Shown: positions 1 through 11,859, numbered from the stretch's first letter. The stretch is 64,000 nucleotides of DNA from Sepiola atlantica (GCA_963556195.1 OY744532.1:76583153-76647152), one strand, 5' to 3'. Numbers and translations are program-made. Notes: generated from the letters alone by a model not told the origin.

Positions 1-87
1 GGACGATAGTATCTTGATAAACACAATACCATTCCAAATGTTTGAATTTCATTGGTATCTAACTATAGAAAATTCAAAGAAAAGTCT

Positions 88-185
88 TGCTCCGGGTGCG
101 GGTCGAACTCACAACCTCCGCATATCTCTTACTATTTACCGACTGTCTATAAGTACGGCGCGCTAACCGATTGCGCCACCGGAGC
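88..185 (-). tRNA. tRNA-Ile(UAU) copy 1
   Basis: T62 is G, giving an A52-G62 mismatch in the T stem and a changed B box; the intron is consensus. Confidence 0.85.
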
Positions 186-414
186 CGACAAACTTCGACA
201 TAACTTGCAACAATCTAGGCTTATTGGTTATTATCAAATAATAAAATACGATTTATTATTAATGCTCGATAATATATAAAAAGAAATGTCGAAACTATTA
301 ATTGGAAATGTTACAACAAAAAAGTAATGACGATAGTATCTTGATAAACACAATACCATTCCAAATGTTTGAATTCCCTTGGTATCTAACTATAGAAACT
401 TCAAAGAAAAGTCT

Positions 415-512
415 TGCTCCGGGTGAGGGTCGAACTCACAACCTCCGCATATCTCTTACTATATACCGACTGTCTATAAGTACGGCGCGCTAACCGATTG
501 CGCCACCGGAGC
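415..512 (-). tRNA. tRNA-Ile(UAU) copy 2
   Basis: Consensus mature sequence; one intron substitution. Confidence 0.93.
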
Positions 513-741
513 CGAGAAACCTCGACATAACTTGCAACAATCTCGCGTTATTGGTTATTATCAAATAATAAAATACGATTTATTATTAATGCTCGATAAT
601 ATATAAAAAGAAATGTCGAAACTATTAATCGGAAATGTTACAACAAAAAAGTAAGGACGATAGTATCTTGATAAACACAATACCATTCCAAATGTTTGAA
701 TTTCATTGGTATCTAACTATAGAAAATTCAAAGAAAAGTCT

Positions 742-839
742 TGCTCCGGGTGCGGGTCGAACTCACAACCTCCGCATAACTCTAACTATTTACCGACTGT
801 CTATAAGTACGGCGCGCTAAGCGATTGTGCCACCGGAGC
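742..839 (-). tRNA. tRNA-Ile(UAU) copy 3, doubly damaged
   Basis: It combines the T62G change with the D-arm haplotype (G12A, G19C) and has intron changes. Both internal promoter boxes are altered; it is probably weak or dead. Confidence 0.65.
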
Positions 840-1068
840 CGACAGACTTCGACATAACTTGCAACAATCTCACGTTATTGGTTATTATCAAATAATAAAA
901 TACGATTTATTATTAATGCTCGATAATATATAAAAAGAAATGTCGAAAATATTAATTGGAAATGTTACAACAAAAAAGTAAGGACGATAGTATCTTGATA
1001 AACACAATACCATTCCAAATGTTTGAATTCCCTTGGTATCTAACTATAGAAAATTCAAAGAAAAGTCT

Positions 1069-1166
1069 TGCTCCGGGTGAGGGTCGAACACACAACCTCC
1101 GCATATCTCTTACTATTTACCGACTGTCTATAAGTACGGCGCGCTAACCGATTGCGCCACCGGAGC
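1069..1166 (-). tRNA. tRNA-Ile(UAU) copy 4
   Basis: A52 is T, giving a T-T mismatch with position 62 in the T stem. Confidence 0.85.
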
Positions 1167-1395
1167 CGACAAACTTCGACATAACTTGCAACAATCTCGC
1201 GTTATTGGTTATTATCAAATAATAAAATACGATTTATTATTAATGCTCGATAATATATAAAAAGAAATGTCGAAACTATTAATCGGAAATGTTACAACAA
1301 AAAAGTAAGGACGATAGTATCTGGATAAACACAATACCATTCCAAATGTTTGAATTTCATTGGTATCTAACTATAGAAAATTCAAAGAAAGGTCT

Positions 1396-1493
1396 TGCTC
1401 CGGGTGCGGGTCGAACTCACAACCTCCGCATAACTCTAACTATTTACCGACTGTCTATAAGTACGGCGCGCTAACCGATTGCGCCACCGGAGC
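1396..1493 (-). tRNA. tRNA-Ile(UAU) copy 5
   Basis: T62G mismatch in the T stem, plus two intron substitutions. Confidence 0.85.
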
Positions 1494-1722
1494 CGACAGA
1501 CTTCGACATAACTTGCAACAATCTCGCGTTATTGGTTATTATCAAATAATAAAATACGATTTATTATTAATGCTCGATTATATAACAAAAGAAATGTCGA
1601 AACTATCAATTGGAAATGTTACAACAAAAAAGTAAGGACGATAGTATGTTGATAAACACAATACCATTCCAAATGTTTGAATTCCATTGGTATCTAACTA
1701 TAGAAAATTCAAAGAAAAGTCT

Positions 1723-1820
1723 TGCTCCGGGTGAGGGTCGAATTCACAACCTCCGCATATCTCTTACTATTTACCGACTGTCTATAAGTACGGCGCGCTA
1801 ACCGATTGCGCCACCGGAGC
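1723..1820 (-). tRNA. tRNA-Ile(UAU) copy 6
   Basis: The invariant G53 is A (A53-C61 mismatch, B box altered). Confidence 0.8.
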
Positions 1821-2049
1821 CGACAAACTTCGACATAACTTGCAACAATCTCGCGTTATTGGTTATTATCAAATAATAAAATACGATTTATTATTAATGC
1901 TCGATAATATAACAAACGAAATGTCGAAACTATTAATTGGAAATGTTACAACAAAAAAGTAAGGACGATAGTATCTGGATAAACACAATACCATTCCAAA
2001 TGTTTGAATTCCCTTGGTATCTAACTATAGAAAATTCAAAGAAAAGTCT

Positions 2050-2147
2050 TGCTCCGGGTGAGGGTCGAACTCACAATCTCCGCATATCTCTTACTATTTA
2101 CCGACTGTCTATAAGTACGGCGCGCTAACCGATTGCGCCACCGGAGC
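2050..2147 (-). tRNA. tRNA-Ile(UAU) copy 7
   Basis: G46 in the variable loop is A; stems are intact. The same change occurs in copy 46, 39 units away. Confidence 0.9.
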
Positions 2148-2376
2148 CGACAAACTTCGACATAACTTGCAACAATCTCGCGTTATTGGTTATTATCAAA
2201 TAATAAAATACGATTTATTATTAATGCTCGATAATATATAAAAAGAAATGTCGAAACTATTAATCGGAAATGTTACAACAAAAAAGTAAGGACGATAGTA
2301 TCTTGATAAACACAATACCATTCCAAATGTTTGAATTTCATTGGTATCTAACTATAGAAAATTCAAAGAAAAGTCT

Positions 2377-2474
2377 TGCTCCGGGTGCGGGTCGAACTCA
2401 CAACCTCCGCATAACTCTAACTATTTACCGACTGTCTATAAGTACGGCGCGCTAACCGATTGCGCCACCGGAGC
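2377..2474 (-). tRNA. tRNA-Ile(UAU) copy 8
   Basis: T62G mismatch with intron substitutions. Confidence 0.85.
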
Positions 2475-2695
2475 CGACAGACTTCGACATAACTTGCAAC
2501 AATCTCGCGTTATTGGTTATTATCAAATAATAAAATACGATTTATTATTAATGCTCGATTATATAACAAAAGAAATGTCGAAACTATTAATTGGAAATGT
2601 TACAACAAACAAGTAAGGACGATAGTATGTTGATAAACACAATACCATTCCAAATGTTTGAATTTCATTGGTATCTAACTATAGAAAATTCAAAG

Positions 2696-2699
2696 AAAA
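2696..2699 (-). terminator. Pol III TTTT terminator after the reference copy
   Basis: On the minus strand the discriminator base is followed by AGAC and then TTTT. This gives a 4-nt trailer before a minimal Pol III terminator; a second TTTT lies about 10 nt further on. The arrangement repeats in nearly every unit. Some copies read AGAATTTT, which keeps the terminator; copies 104, 105, 117 and 118 lose the first T4. Confidence 0.8.
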
Positions 2700-2714
2700 G
2701 TCTTGCTCCGGGTG

Positions 2715-2725
2715 AGGGTCGAACT
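2715..2725 (-). promoter_or_regulatory. B box of the reference tRNA copy
   Basis: The T arm reads AGTTCGACCCT on the minus strand (positions 52-62), close to the Pol III B-box consensus GGTTCGANTCC. Variants elsewhere in the array alter position 53 (seven copies), position 62 (ten copies) or position 52 (copy 4). Confidence 0.8.
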
Positions 2726-2739
2726 CACAACCTCCGCAT

Positions 2740-2763
2740 ATCTCTTACTATTTACCGACTGTC
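2740..2763 (-). other. 24-bp tRNA intron of the reference copy
   Basis: The intron lies between tRNA positions 37 and 38. It contains an ATA that can pair with the UAU anticodon. The third base from its 3' end is G, which can form the anticodon-intron pair with C32 that eukaryotic tRNA splicing endonuclease uses. An intron of the same length is present in all 128 full copies. The base changes in copies 37 and 66 replace this G by A, which should weaken the pair. Confidence 0.85.
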
Positions 2764-2782
2764 TATAAGTACGGCGCGCTAA

Positions 2783-2794
2783 CCGATTGCGCCA
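2783..2794 (-). promoter_or_regulatory. A box of the reference tRNA copy
   Basis: The minus strand reads TGGCGCAATCGG over positions 8-19 of the tRNA and fits the Pol III A-box consensus TRGCNNAGYNGG except at one position. The same element recurs in each copy. Ten copies change it through G12 to A and G19 to C, and a few others change A14, G18 or G19. Confidence 0.85.
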
Positions 2795-2843
2795 CCGGAG
2801 CCGACAAACTTCGACATAACTTGCAACAATCTCGCGTTATTGG

Positions 2844-2860
2844 TTATTATCAAATAATAA
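2844..2860. other. Conserved 7-bp hairpin in the spacer (reference unit)
   Basis: TTATTAT and ATAATAA face each other across a CAA loop about 43 bp upstream of the tRNA 5' end. The element recurs in nearly every spacer (in a few units C becomes A in the loop). It is an AT-rich perfect inverted repeat of unknown role and may be only a consequence of base composition. Confidence 0.5.
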
Positions 2861-3030
2861 AATACGATTTATTATTAATGCTCGATAATATATAAATAGA
2901 AATGTCGAAACTATTAATTGGAAATGTTACAACAAAAAAGTAAGGACGATAGTATCTGGATAAACACAATACCATTCCAAATGTTTGAATTTCATTGGTA
3001 TCTAACTATAGAAAATTCAAAGAAAAGTCT

Positions 3031-3128
3031 TGCTCCGGGTGAGGGTCGAACTCACAACCTCCGCATATCTCTTACTATTTACCGACTGTCTATAAGCACG
3101 GCGCGCTAACCGATTGCGCCACCGGAGC
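3031..3128 (-). tRNA. tRNA-Ile(UAU) copy 10
   Basis: A31 is G; it still pairs with U39 as a wobble. Confidence 0.9.
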
Positions 3129-3357
3129 CGACAAACTTCGACATAACTTGCAACAATCTCGCGTTATTGGTTATTATAAAATAATAAAATACGATTTATT
3201 ATTAATGCTCGATAATATAACAAACGAAATGTCGAAACTATTAATTGGAAATGTTACAACAAAAAAATGAGGATGATAGTATCTTGATAAACACAATACC
3301 ATTCCAAATGTTTGAATTTCATTGGTATCTAACTATAGAAAATTCAAAGAAAAGTCT

Positions 3358-3455
3358 TGCTCCGGGTGAGGGTCGAATTCACAAACTCCGCATATCTCTT
3401 ACTATTTACCGACTGTCTATAAGTACGGCGCGCTAACCGATTGCGCCACCGGAGT
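3358..3455 (-). tRNA. tRNA-Ile(UAU) copy 11
   Basis: Triple haplotype G1A, G46T, G53A: the first acceptor pair and the last T-stem pair are broken. Confidence 0.72.
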
Positions 3456-3684
3456 CGACAGACTTCGACATAACTTGCAACAATCTCGCGTTATTGGTTA
3501 TTATCAAATAATAAAATACGATTTATTATTAATGCTCGATAATATATAAAAAGAAATGTCGAAACTATTAATTGGAAATGTTACAACAAAAAAGTAAGGA
3601 CGATAGTATCTTGATAAACACAATACCATTCCAAATGTTTGAATTTCATTGGTATCTAACTATAGAAAATTCAAAGAAAAGTCT

Positions 3685-3782
3685 TGCTCCGGGTGAGGGT
3701 CGAACTCACAACCTCCGCATATCTCTTACTATTTATCGACTGTCTATAAGTACGGCGCGCTAACCGATTGCGCCACCGGAGC
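3685..3782 (-). tRNA. tRNA-Ile(UAU) copy 12
   Basis: Consensus mature sequence; one intron substitution. Confidence 0.93.
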
Positions 3783-4011
3783 CGACAGACTTCGACATAA
3801 CTTGCAACAATCTCGCGTTATTGGTTATTATCAAATAATAAAATACGATTTATAATTAATGCTCGATAATATAACAAAAGAAATGTCGAAACTATTAATT
3901 GGAAATGTTACAACAAAAAAGTAAGGACGATAGTATCTTGATAAACACAATACCATTCCAAATGTTTGAATTTCATTGGTATCTAACTATAGAAAATTCA
4001 AAGAAAAGTCT

Positions 4012-4109
4012 TGCTCCGGGTGAGGGTCGAACTCACAACCTCCGCATATCTCTTACTATTTACCGACTGTCTATAAGTACGGCGCGCTAACCGATTGCGC
4101 CACCGGAGC
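4012..4109 (-). tRNA. tRNA-Ile(UAU) copy 13
   Basis: Identical to the consensus copy. Confidence 0.95.
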
Positions 4110-4338
4110 CGACGAACTTCGACATAACTTGCAACAATCTCTAGTTATTGGTTATTATCAAATAATAACATACGATTTATTATTAATGCTCGATAATATA
4201 TAAAAAGAAATGTCGAAACTATTAATCGGAAATGTTACAACAAAAAAGTAAGGACGATAGTATCTTGATAAACACAATACCATTCCAAATCTTTGAATTT
4301 CATTGGTATCTAACTATAGAAAATTCAAAGAAAAGTCT

Positions 4339-4436
4339 TGCTCCGGGTGAGGGTCGAACTCACAACCTCCGCATATCTCTTACTATTTACCGACTGTCTA
4401 TAAGCACGGCGCGCTAACCGATTGCGCCACCGGAGC
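4339..4436 (-). tRNA. tRNA-Ile(UAU) copy 14
   Basis: A31G, wobble kept. Confidence 0.9.
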
Positions 4437-4665
4437 CGACAAACTTCGACATAACTTGCAACAATCTCGCGTTATTGGTTATTATAAAATAATAAAATAC
4501 GATTTATTATTAATGCTCGATAATATAACAAACGAAATGTCGAAACTATTAATTGGAAATGTTACAACAAAAAAATGAGGATGATAGTATCTTGATAAAC
4601 ACAATACCATTCCAAATGTTTGAATTTCATTGGTATCTAACTATAGAAAATTCAAAGAAAAGTCT

Positions 4666-4763
4666 TGCTCCGGGTGAGGGTCGAATTCACAAACTCCGCA
4701 TATCTCTTACTATTTACCGACTGTCTATAAGTACGGCGCGCTAACCGATTGCGCCACCGGAGT
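4666..4763 (-). tRNA. tRNA-Ile(UAU) copy 15
   Basis: Triple haplotype G1A, G46T, G53A. Confidence 0.72.
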
Positions 4764-4992
4764 CGACAGACTTCGACATAACTTGCAACAATCTCGCGTT
4801 ATTGGTTATTATCAAATAATAAAATACGATTTATTATTAATGCTCGATAATATATAAAAAGAAATGTCGAAACTATTAATTGGAAATGTTACAACAAAAA
4901 AGTAAGGACGATAGTATCTTGATAAACACAATACCATTCCAAATGTTTGAATTTCATTGGTATCTAACTATAGAAAATTCAAAGAAAAGTCT

Positions 4993-5090
4993 TGCTCCGG
5001 GTGAGGGTCGAACTCACAACCTCCGCATATCTCTTACTATTTACCGACTGTCTATAAGTACGGCGCGCTAACCGATTGCGCCACCGGAGC
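4993..5090 (-). tRNA. tRNA-Ile(UAU) copy 16
   Basis: Identical to the consensus copy. Confidence 0.95.
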
Positions 5091-5319
5091 CGACAGACTT
5101 CGACATAACTTGCAACAATCTCGCGTTATTGGTTATTATCAAATAATAAAATACGATTTATAATTAATGCTCGATAATATAACAAAAGAAATGTCGAAAC
5201 TATTAATTGGAAATGTTACAACAAAAAAGTAAGGACGATAGTATCTTGATAAACACAATACCATTCCAAATGTTTGAATTTCATTGGTATCTAACTATAG
5301 AAAATTCAAAGAAAAGTCT

Positions 5320-5417
5320 TGCTCCGGGTGAGGGTCGAACTCACAACCTCCGCATATCTCTTACTATTTACCGACTGTCTATAAGTACGGCGCGCTAACC
5401 GATTGCGCCACCGGAGC
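5320..5417 (-). tRNA. tRNA-Ile(UAU) copy 17
   Basis: Identical to the consensus copy. Confidence 0.95.
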
Positions 5418-5646
5418 CGACGAACTTCGACATAACTTGCAACAATCTCTAGTTATTGGTTATTATCAAATAATAACATACGATTTATTATTAATGCTCG
5501 ATAATATATAAAAAGAAATGTCGAAACTATTAATCGGAAATGTTACAACAAAAAAGTAAGGACGATAGTATCTTGATAAACACAATACCATTCCAAATGT
5601 TTGAATTTCATTGGTATCTAACTATAGAAAATTCAAAGAAAAGTCT

Positions 5647-5744
5647 TGCTCCGGGTGAGGGTCGAACTCACAACCTCCGCATATCTCTTACTATTTACCG
5701 ACTGTCTATAAGTACGGCGCGCTAACCGATTGCGCCACCGGAGC
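5647..5744 (-). tRNA. tRNA-Ile(UAU) copy 18
   Basis: Identical to the consensus copy. Confidence 0.95.
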
Positions 5745-5973
5745 CGACAGACTTCGACATAACTTGCAACAATCTGGCGTTATTGGTTATTATCAAATAA
5801 TAAAATACGATTTATTATTAATGCTCGATAATATATAAAAAGAAATGTCGAAACTATTAATTGGAAATGTTACAACAAAAAAGTAAGGAAGATAGTATCT
5901 TGATAAACACAATACCATTCCAAATGTTTGAATTTCATTGGTATCTAACTATAGAAAATTCAAAGAAAAGTCT

Positions 5974-6071
5974 AGCTCCGGGTGAGGGTCGAACTCACAA
6001 CCTCCGCATATCTCTTACTATTTACCGACTGTCTATAAGTACGGCGCGCTAACCGATTGCGCCACCGGAGC
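5974..6071 (-). tRNA. tRNA-Ile(UAU) copy 19
   Basis: Discriminator A73 is T, which should impair isoleucylation; otherwise consensus. Confidence 0.85.
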
Positions 6072-6300
6072 CGACAGACTTCGACATAACTTGCAACAAT
6101 CTCGCGTTATTGGTTATTATCAAATAATAAAATACGATTTATTATTAATGCTCGATAATATATAAAAAGAAATGTCGAAACTATTAATTGGAAATGTTAC
6201 AACAAAAAAGTAAGGACGATAGTATCTTGATAAACACAATACCATTCCAAATGTTTGAATTTCATTGGTATCTAACTATAGAAAATTCAAAGAAAAGTCT

Positions 6301-6398
6301 TGCTCCGGGTGAGGGTCGAACTCACAACCTCCGCATATCTCTTACTATTTACCGACTGTCTATAAGTACGGCGCGCTAACCGATTGCGCCACCGGAGC
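6301..6398 (-). tRNA. tRNA-Ile(UAU) copy 20
   Basis: Identical to the consensus copy. Confidence 0.95.
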
Positions 6399-6627
6399 CG
6401 ACAGACTTCGACTTAACTTGCAACAATCTCGCGTTATTGGTTATTATCAAATAATAAAATACGATTTATAATTAATGCTCGATAATATAACAAAAGAAAT
6501 GTCGAAACTATTAATTGGAAATGTTACAACAAAAAAGTAAGGACGATAGTATCTTGATAAACACAATACCATTCCAAATGTTTGAATTTCATTGGTATCT
6601 AACTATAGAAAATTCAAAGAAAAGTCT

Positions 6628-6725
6628 TGCTCCGGGTGAGGGTCGAACTCACAACCTCCGCATATCTCTTACTATTTACCGACTGTCTATAAGTACGGCG
6701 CGCTAACCGATTGCGCCACCGGAGC
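6628..6725 (-). tRNA. tRNA-Ile(UAU) copy 21
   Basis: Identical to the consensus copy. Confidence 0.95.
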
Positions 6726-6954
6726 CGACAAACTTCGACATAACTTGCAACAATCTCGCGTTATTGGTTATTATCAAATAATAACATACGATTTATTATT
6801 AATGCTCGATAATATATAAAAAGAAATGTCGAAACTATTAATCGGAAATGTTACAACAAAAAAGTAAGGACGATAGTATCTTGATAAACACAATACCATT
6901 CCAAATCTTTGAATTTCATTGGTATCTAACTATAGAAAATTCAAAGAAAAGTCT

Positions 6955-7052
6955 TGCTCCGGGTGAGGGTCGAACTCACAACCTCCGCATATCTCTTACT
7001 ATTTACCGACTGTCTATAAGTACGGCGCGCTAACCGATTGCGCCACCGGAGC
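6955..7052 (-). tRNA. tRNA-Ile(UAU) copy 22
   Basis: Identical to the consensus copy. Confidence 0.95.
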
Positions 7053-7281
7053 CGACAAACTTCGACATAACTTGCAACAATCTGGCGTTATTGGTTATTA
7101 TCAAATAATAAAATACGATTTATTATTAATGCTCGATAATATATAAAAAGAAATGTCGAAACTATTAATTGGAAATGTTACAACAAAAAAGTAAGGAAGA
7201 TAGTATCTTGATAAACACAATACCATTCCAAATGTTTGAATTTCATTGGTATCTAACTATAGAAAATTCAAAGAAAAGTCT

Positions 7282-7379
7282 TGCTCCGGGTGAGGGTCGA
7301 ACTCACAACCTCCGCATATCTCTTACTATTTACCGACTGTCTATAAGTACGGCGCGCTAACCGATTGCGCCACCGGAGT
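7282..7379 (-). tRNA. tRNA-Ile(UAU) copy 23
   Basis: G1A only: first acceptor pair lost. Confidence 0.82.
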
Positions 7380-7608
7380 CGACAGACTTCGACATAACTT
7401 GCAACAATCTCGCGTTATTGGTTATTATCAAATAATAAAATACGATTTATTATTAATGCTCGATAATATATAAAAAGAAATGTCGAAACTATTAATTGGA
7501 AATGTTACAACAAAAAAGTAAGGACGATAGTATCTTGATAAACACAATACCATTCCAAATGTTTGAATTTCATTGGTATCTAACTATAGAAAATTCAAAG
7601 AAAAGTCT

Positions 7609-7706
7609 TGCTCCGGGTGAGGGTCGAACTCACAACCTCCGCATATCTCTTACTATTTACCGACTGTCTATAAGTACGGCGCGCTAACCGATTGCGCCAC
7701 CGGAGC
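7609..7706 (-). tRNA. tRNA-Ile(UAU) copy 24
   Basis: Identical to the consensus copy. Confidence 0.95.
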
Positions 7707-7935
7707 CGACAGACTTCGACATAACTTGCAACAATCTCGCGTTATTGGTTATTATCAAATAATAAAATACGATTTATAATTAATGCTCGATAATATAACA
7801 AAAGAAATGTCGAAACTATTAATTGGAAATGTTACAACAAAAAAGTAAGGACGATAGTATCTTGATAAACACAATACCATTCCAAATGTTTGAATTTCAT
7901 TGGTATCTAACTATAGAAAATTCAAAGAAAAGTCT

Positions 7936-8033
7936 TGCTCCGGGTGAGGGTCGAACTCACAACCTCCGCATATCTCTTACTATTTACCGACTGTCTATAA
8001 GTACGGCGCGCTAACCGATTGCGCCACCGGAGC
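7936..8033 (-). tRNA. tRNA-Ile(UAU) copy 25
   Basis: Identical to the consensus copy. Confidence 0.95.
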
Positions 8034-8262
8034 CGACGAACTTCGACATAACTTGCAACAATCTCTAGTTATTGGTTATTATCAAATAATAACATACGAT
8101 TTATTATTAATGCTCGATAATATATAAAAAGAAATGTCGAAACTATTAATCGGAAATGTTACAACAAAAAAGTAAGGACGATAGTATCTTGATAAACACA
8201 ATACCATTCCAAATGTTTGAATTTCATTGGTATCTAACTATAGAAAATTCAAAGAAAAGTCT

Positions 8263-8360
8263 TGCTCCGGGTGAGGGTCGAACTCACAACCTCCGCATAT
8301 CTCTTACTATTTACCGACTGTCTATAAGTACGGCGCGCTAACCGATTGCGCCACCGGAGC
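8263..8360 (-). tRNA. tRNA-Ile(UAU) copy 26
   Basis: Identical to the consensus copy. Confidence 0.95.
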
Positions 8361-8589
8361 CGACAGACTTCGACATAACTTGCAACAATCTGGCGTTATT
8401 GGTTATTATCAAATAATAAAATACGATTTATTATTAATGCTCGATAATATATAAAAAGAAATGTCGAAACTATTAATTGGAAATGTTACAACAAAAAAGT
8501 AAGGAAGATAGTATCTTGATAAACACAATACCATTCCAAATGTTTGAATTTCATTGGTATCTAACTATAGAAAATTCAAAGAAAAGTCT

Positions 8590-8687
8590 AGCTCCGGGTG
8601 AGGGTCGAACTCACAACCTCCGCATATCTCTTACTATTTACCGACTGTCTATAAGTACGGCGCGCTAACCGATTGCGCCACCGGAGC
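8590..8687 (-). tRNA. tRNA-Ile(UAU) copy 27
   Basis: Discriminator A73T, as in copy 19 eight units earlier. Confidence 0.85.
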
Positions 8688-8916
8688 CGACAGACTTCGA
8701 CATAACTTGCAACAATCTCGCGTTATTGGTTATTATCAAATAATAAAATACGATTTATTATTAATGCTCGATAATATATAAAAAGAAATGTCGAAACTAT
8801 TAATTGGAAATGTTACAACAAAAAAGTAAGGACGATAGTATCTTGATAAACACAATACCATTCCAAATGTTTGAATTTCATTGGTATCTAACTATAGAAA
8901 ATTCAAAGAAAAGTCT

Positions 8917-9014
8917 TGCTCCGGGTGAGGGTCGAACTCACAACCTCCGCATATCTCTTACTATTTACCGACTGTCTATAAGTACGGCGCGCTAACCGAT
9001 TGCGCCACCGGAGC
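8917..9014 (-). tRNA. tRNA-Ile(UAU) copy 28
   Basis: Identical to the consensus copy. Confidence 0.95.
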
Positions 9015-9243
9015 CGACAGACTTCGACTTAACTTGCAACAATCTCGCGTTATTGGTTATTATCAAATAATAAAATACGATTTATAATTAATGCTCGATA
9101 ATATAACAAAAGAAATGTCGAAACTATTAATTGGAAATGTTACAACAAAAAAGTAAGGACGATAGTATCTTGATAAACACAATACCATTCCAAATGTTTG
9201 AATTTCATTGGTATCTAACTATAGAAAATTCAAAGAAAAGTCT

Positions 9244-9341
9244 TGCTCCGGGTGAGGGTCGAACTCACAACCTCCGCATATCTCTTACTATTTACCGACT
9301 GTCTATAAGTACGGCGCGCTAACCGATTGCGCCACCGGAGC
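9244..9341 (-). tRNA. tRNA-Ile(UAU) copy 29
   Basis: Identical to the consensus copy. Confidence 0.95.
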
Positions 9342-9570
9342 CGACAAACTTCGACATAACTTGCAACAATCTCGCGTTATTGGTTATTATCAAATAATAA
9401 CATACGATTTATTATTAATGCTCGATAATATATAAAAAGAAATGTCGAAACTATTAATCGGAAATGTTACAACAAAAAAGTAAGGACGATAGTATCTTGA
9501 TAAACACAATACCATTCCAAATCTTTGAATTTCATTGGTATCTAACTATAGAAAATTCAAAGAAAAGTCT

Positions 9571-9668
9571 TGCTCCGGGTGAGGGTCGAACTCACAACCT
9601 CCGCATATCTCTTACTATTTACCGACTGTCTATAAGTACGGCGCGCTAACCGATTGCGCCACCGGAGC
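9571..9668 (-). tRNA. tRNA-Ile(UAU) copy 30
   Basis: Identical to the consensus copy. Confidence 0.95.
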
Positions 9669-9897
9669 CGACAAACTTCGACATAACTTGCAACAATCTG
9701 GCGTTATTGGTTATTATCAAATAATAAAATACGATTTATTATTAATGCTCGATAATATATAAAAAGAAATGTCGAAACTATTAATTGGAAATGTTACAAC
9801 AAAAAAGTAAGGAAGATAGTATCTTGATAAACACAATACCATTCCAAATGTTTGAATTTCATTGGTATCTAACTATAGAAAATTCAAAGAAAAGTCT

Positions 9898-9995
9898 TGC
9901 TCCGGGTGAGGGTCGAACTCACAACCTCCGCATATCTCTTACTATTTACCGACTGTCTATAAGTACGGCGCGCTAACCGATTGCGCCACCGGAGC
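9898..9995 (-). tRNA. tRNA-Ile(UAU) copy 31
   Basis: Identical to the consensus copy. Confidence 0.95.
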
Positions 9996-10224
9996 CGACA
10001 AACTACGACATAACTTGCAACAATCTCGCGTTATTGGTTATTATCAAATAATAACATACGATTTATTATTAATGCTCGATAATATATAAAAAGAAATGTC
10101 GAAACTATTAATTGGAAATGTTACAACAAAAAAATGGGGATGATAGTATCTTGATAAACACAATACCATTCCAAATGTTTGAATTTCATTGGTATCTAAC
10201 TATAGAAAATTCAAAGAAAAGTCT

Positions 10225-10322
10225 TGCTCCGGGTGAGGGTCGAATTCACAAACTCCGCATATCTCTTACTATTTACCGACTGTCTATAAGTACGGCGCGC
10301 TAACCGATTGCGCCACCGGAGT
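10225..10322 (-). tRNA. tRNA-Ile(UAU) copy 32
   Basis: Triple haplotype G1A, G46T, G53A. Confidence 0.72.
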
Positions 10323-10551
10323 CGACAGACTTCGACATAACTTGCAACAATCTCGCGTTATTGGTTATTATCAAATAATAAAATACGATTTATTATTAAT
10401 GCTCGATAATATATAAAAAGAAATGTCGAAACTATTAATTGGAAATGTTACAACAAAAAAGTAAGGACGATAGTATCTTGATAAACACAATACCATTCCA
10501 AATGTTTGAATTTCATTGGTATCTAACTATAGAAAATTCAAAGAAAAGTCT

Positions 10552-10649
10552 TGCTCCGGGTGAGGGTCGAACTCACAACCTCCGCATATCTCTTACTATT
10601 TACCGACTGTCTATAAGTACGGCGCGCTAACCGATTGCGCCACCGGAGC
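10552..10649 (-). tRNA. tRNA-Ile(UAU) copy 33
   Basis: Identical to the consensus copy. Confidence 0.95.
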
Positions 10650-10878
10650 CGACAGACTTCGACATAACTTGCAACAATCTCGCGTTATTGGTTATTATCA
10701 AATAATAAAATACGATTTATAATTAATGCTCGATAATATAACAAAAGAAATGTCGAAACTATTAATTGGAAATGTTACAACAAAAAAGTAAGGACGATAG
10801 TATCTTGATAAACACAATACCATTCCAAATGTTTGAATTTCATTGGTATCTAACTATAGAAAATTCAAAGAAAAGTCT

Positions 10879-10976
10879 TGCTCCGGGTGAGGGTCGAACT
10901 CACAACCTCCGCATATCTCTTACTATTTACCGACTGTCTATAAGTACGGCGCGCTAACCGATTGCGCCACCGGAGT
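10879..10976 (-). tRNA. tRNA-Ile(UAU) copy 34
   Basis: G1A only. Confidence 0.82.
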
Positions 10977-11205
10977 CGACAGACTTCGACATAACTTGCA
11001 ACAATCTCGCGTTATTGGTTATTATAAAATAATAAAATACGATTTATTATTAATGCTCGATAATATAACAAAAGAAATGTCGAAACTATTAATTGGAAAT
11101 GTTACAACAAAAAAGTAAGGACGATAGTATCTTGATAAACACAATACCATTCCAAATGTTTGAATTTCATTGGTATCTAACTATAGAAAATTCAAAGAAA
11201 AGTCT

Positions 11206-11303
11206 TGCTCCGGGTGAGGGTCGAACTCACAACCTCCGCATATCTCTTACTATTTACCGACTGTCTATAAGTACGGCGCGCTAACCGATTGCGCCACCGG
11301 AGT
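11206..11303 (-). tRNA. tRNA-Ile(UAU) copy 35
   Basis: G1A only; adjacent duplicate of copy 34. Confidence 0.82.
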
Positions 11304-11532
11304 CGACAGACTTCGACATAACTTGCAACAATCTCGCGTTATTGGTTATTATAAAATAATAAAATACGATTTATTATTAATGCTCGATAATATAACAAAA
11401 GAAATGTCGAAACTATTAATTGGAAATGTTACAACAAAAAAGTAAGGACGATAGTATCTTGATAAACACAATACCATTCCAAATGTTTGAATTTCATTGG
11501 TATCTAACTATAGAAAATTCAAAGAAAAGTCT

Positions 11533-11630
11533 TGCTCCGGGTGAGGGTCGAACTCACAACCTCCGCATATCTCTTACTATTTACCGACTGTCTATAAGTA
11601 CGGCGCGCTAACCGATTGCGCCACCGGAGC
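11533..11630 (-). tRNA. tRNA-Ile(UAU) copy 36
   Basis: Identical to the consensus copy. Confidence 0.95.
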
Positions 11631-11859
11631 CGACAGACTTCGACATAACTTGCAACAATCTCACGTTATTGGTTATTATCAAATAATAAAATACGATTTA
11701 TTATTAATGCTCGATAATATATAAAAAGAAATGTCGAAAATATTAATTGGAAATGTTACAACAAAAAAGTAAGGACGATAGTATCTTGATAAACACAATA
11801 CCATTCCAAATGTTTGAATTCCCTTGGTATCTAACTATAGAAACTTCAAAGAAAAGTCT

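Larger units (their letters stand above)
2704..2801 (-). tRNA. tRNA-Ile(UAU) copy 9 (reference consensus copy, with intron)
   Basis: This copy has the array consensus and serves as the reference for the others. Read on the minus strand it folds as a complete cloverleaf: 7-bp acceptor stem GCTCCGG/CCGGAGC, T8-G9, 4-bp D stem GCGC/GCGC, D loop with G18-G19, anticodon stem CCGTA/TGCGG (with one U-G pair), loop CTTATAA with anticodon TAT, 5-nt variable loop, T stem GTGAG/CTCAC with loop TTCGACC, and discriminator A73. A 24-bp intron interrupts the anticodon loop between positions 37 and 38, the canonical site. Metazoan tRNA-Ile(UAU) genes are typically intron-bearing and very similar in the D arm and T arm. 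The mature tRNA reads AUA isoleucine codons. CCA is not encoded. The A box and B box are near consensus and a T4 terminator follows at once, so it looks transcribable. Confidence 0.96.
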
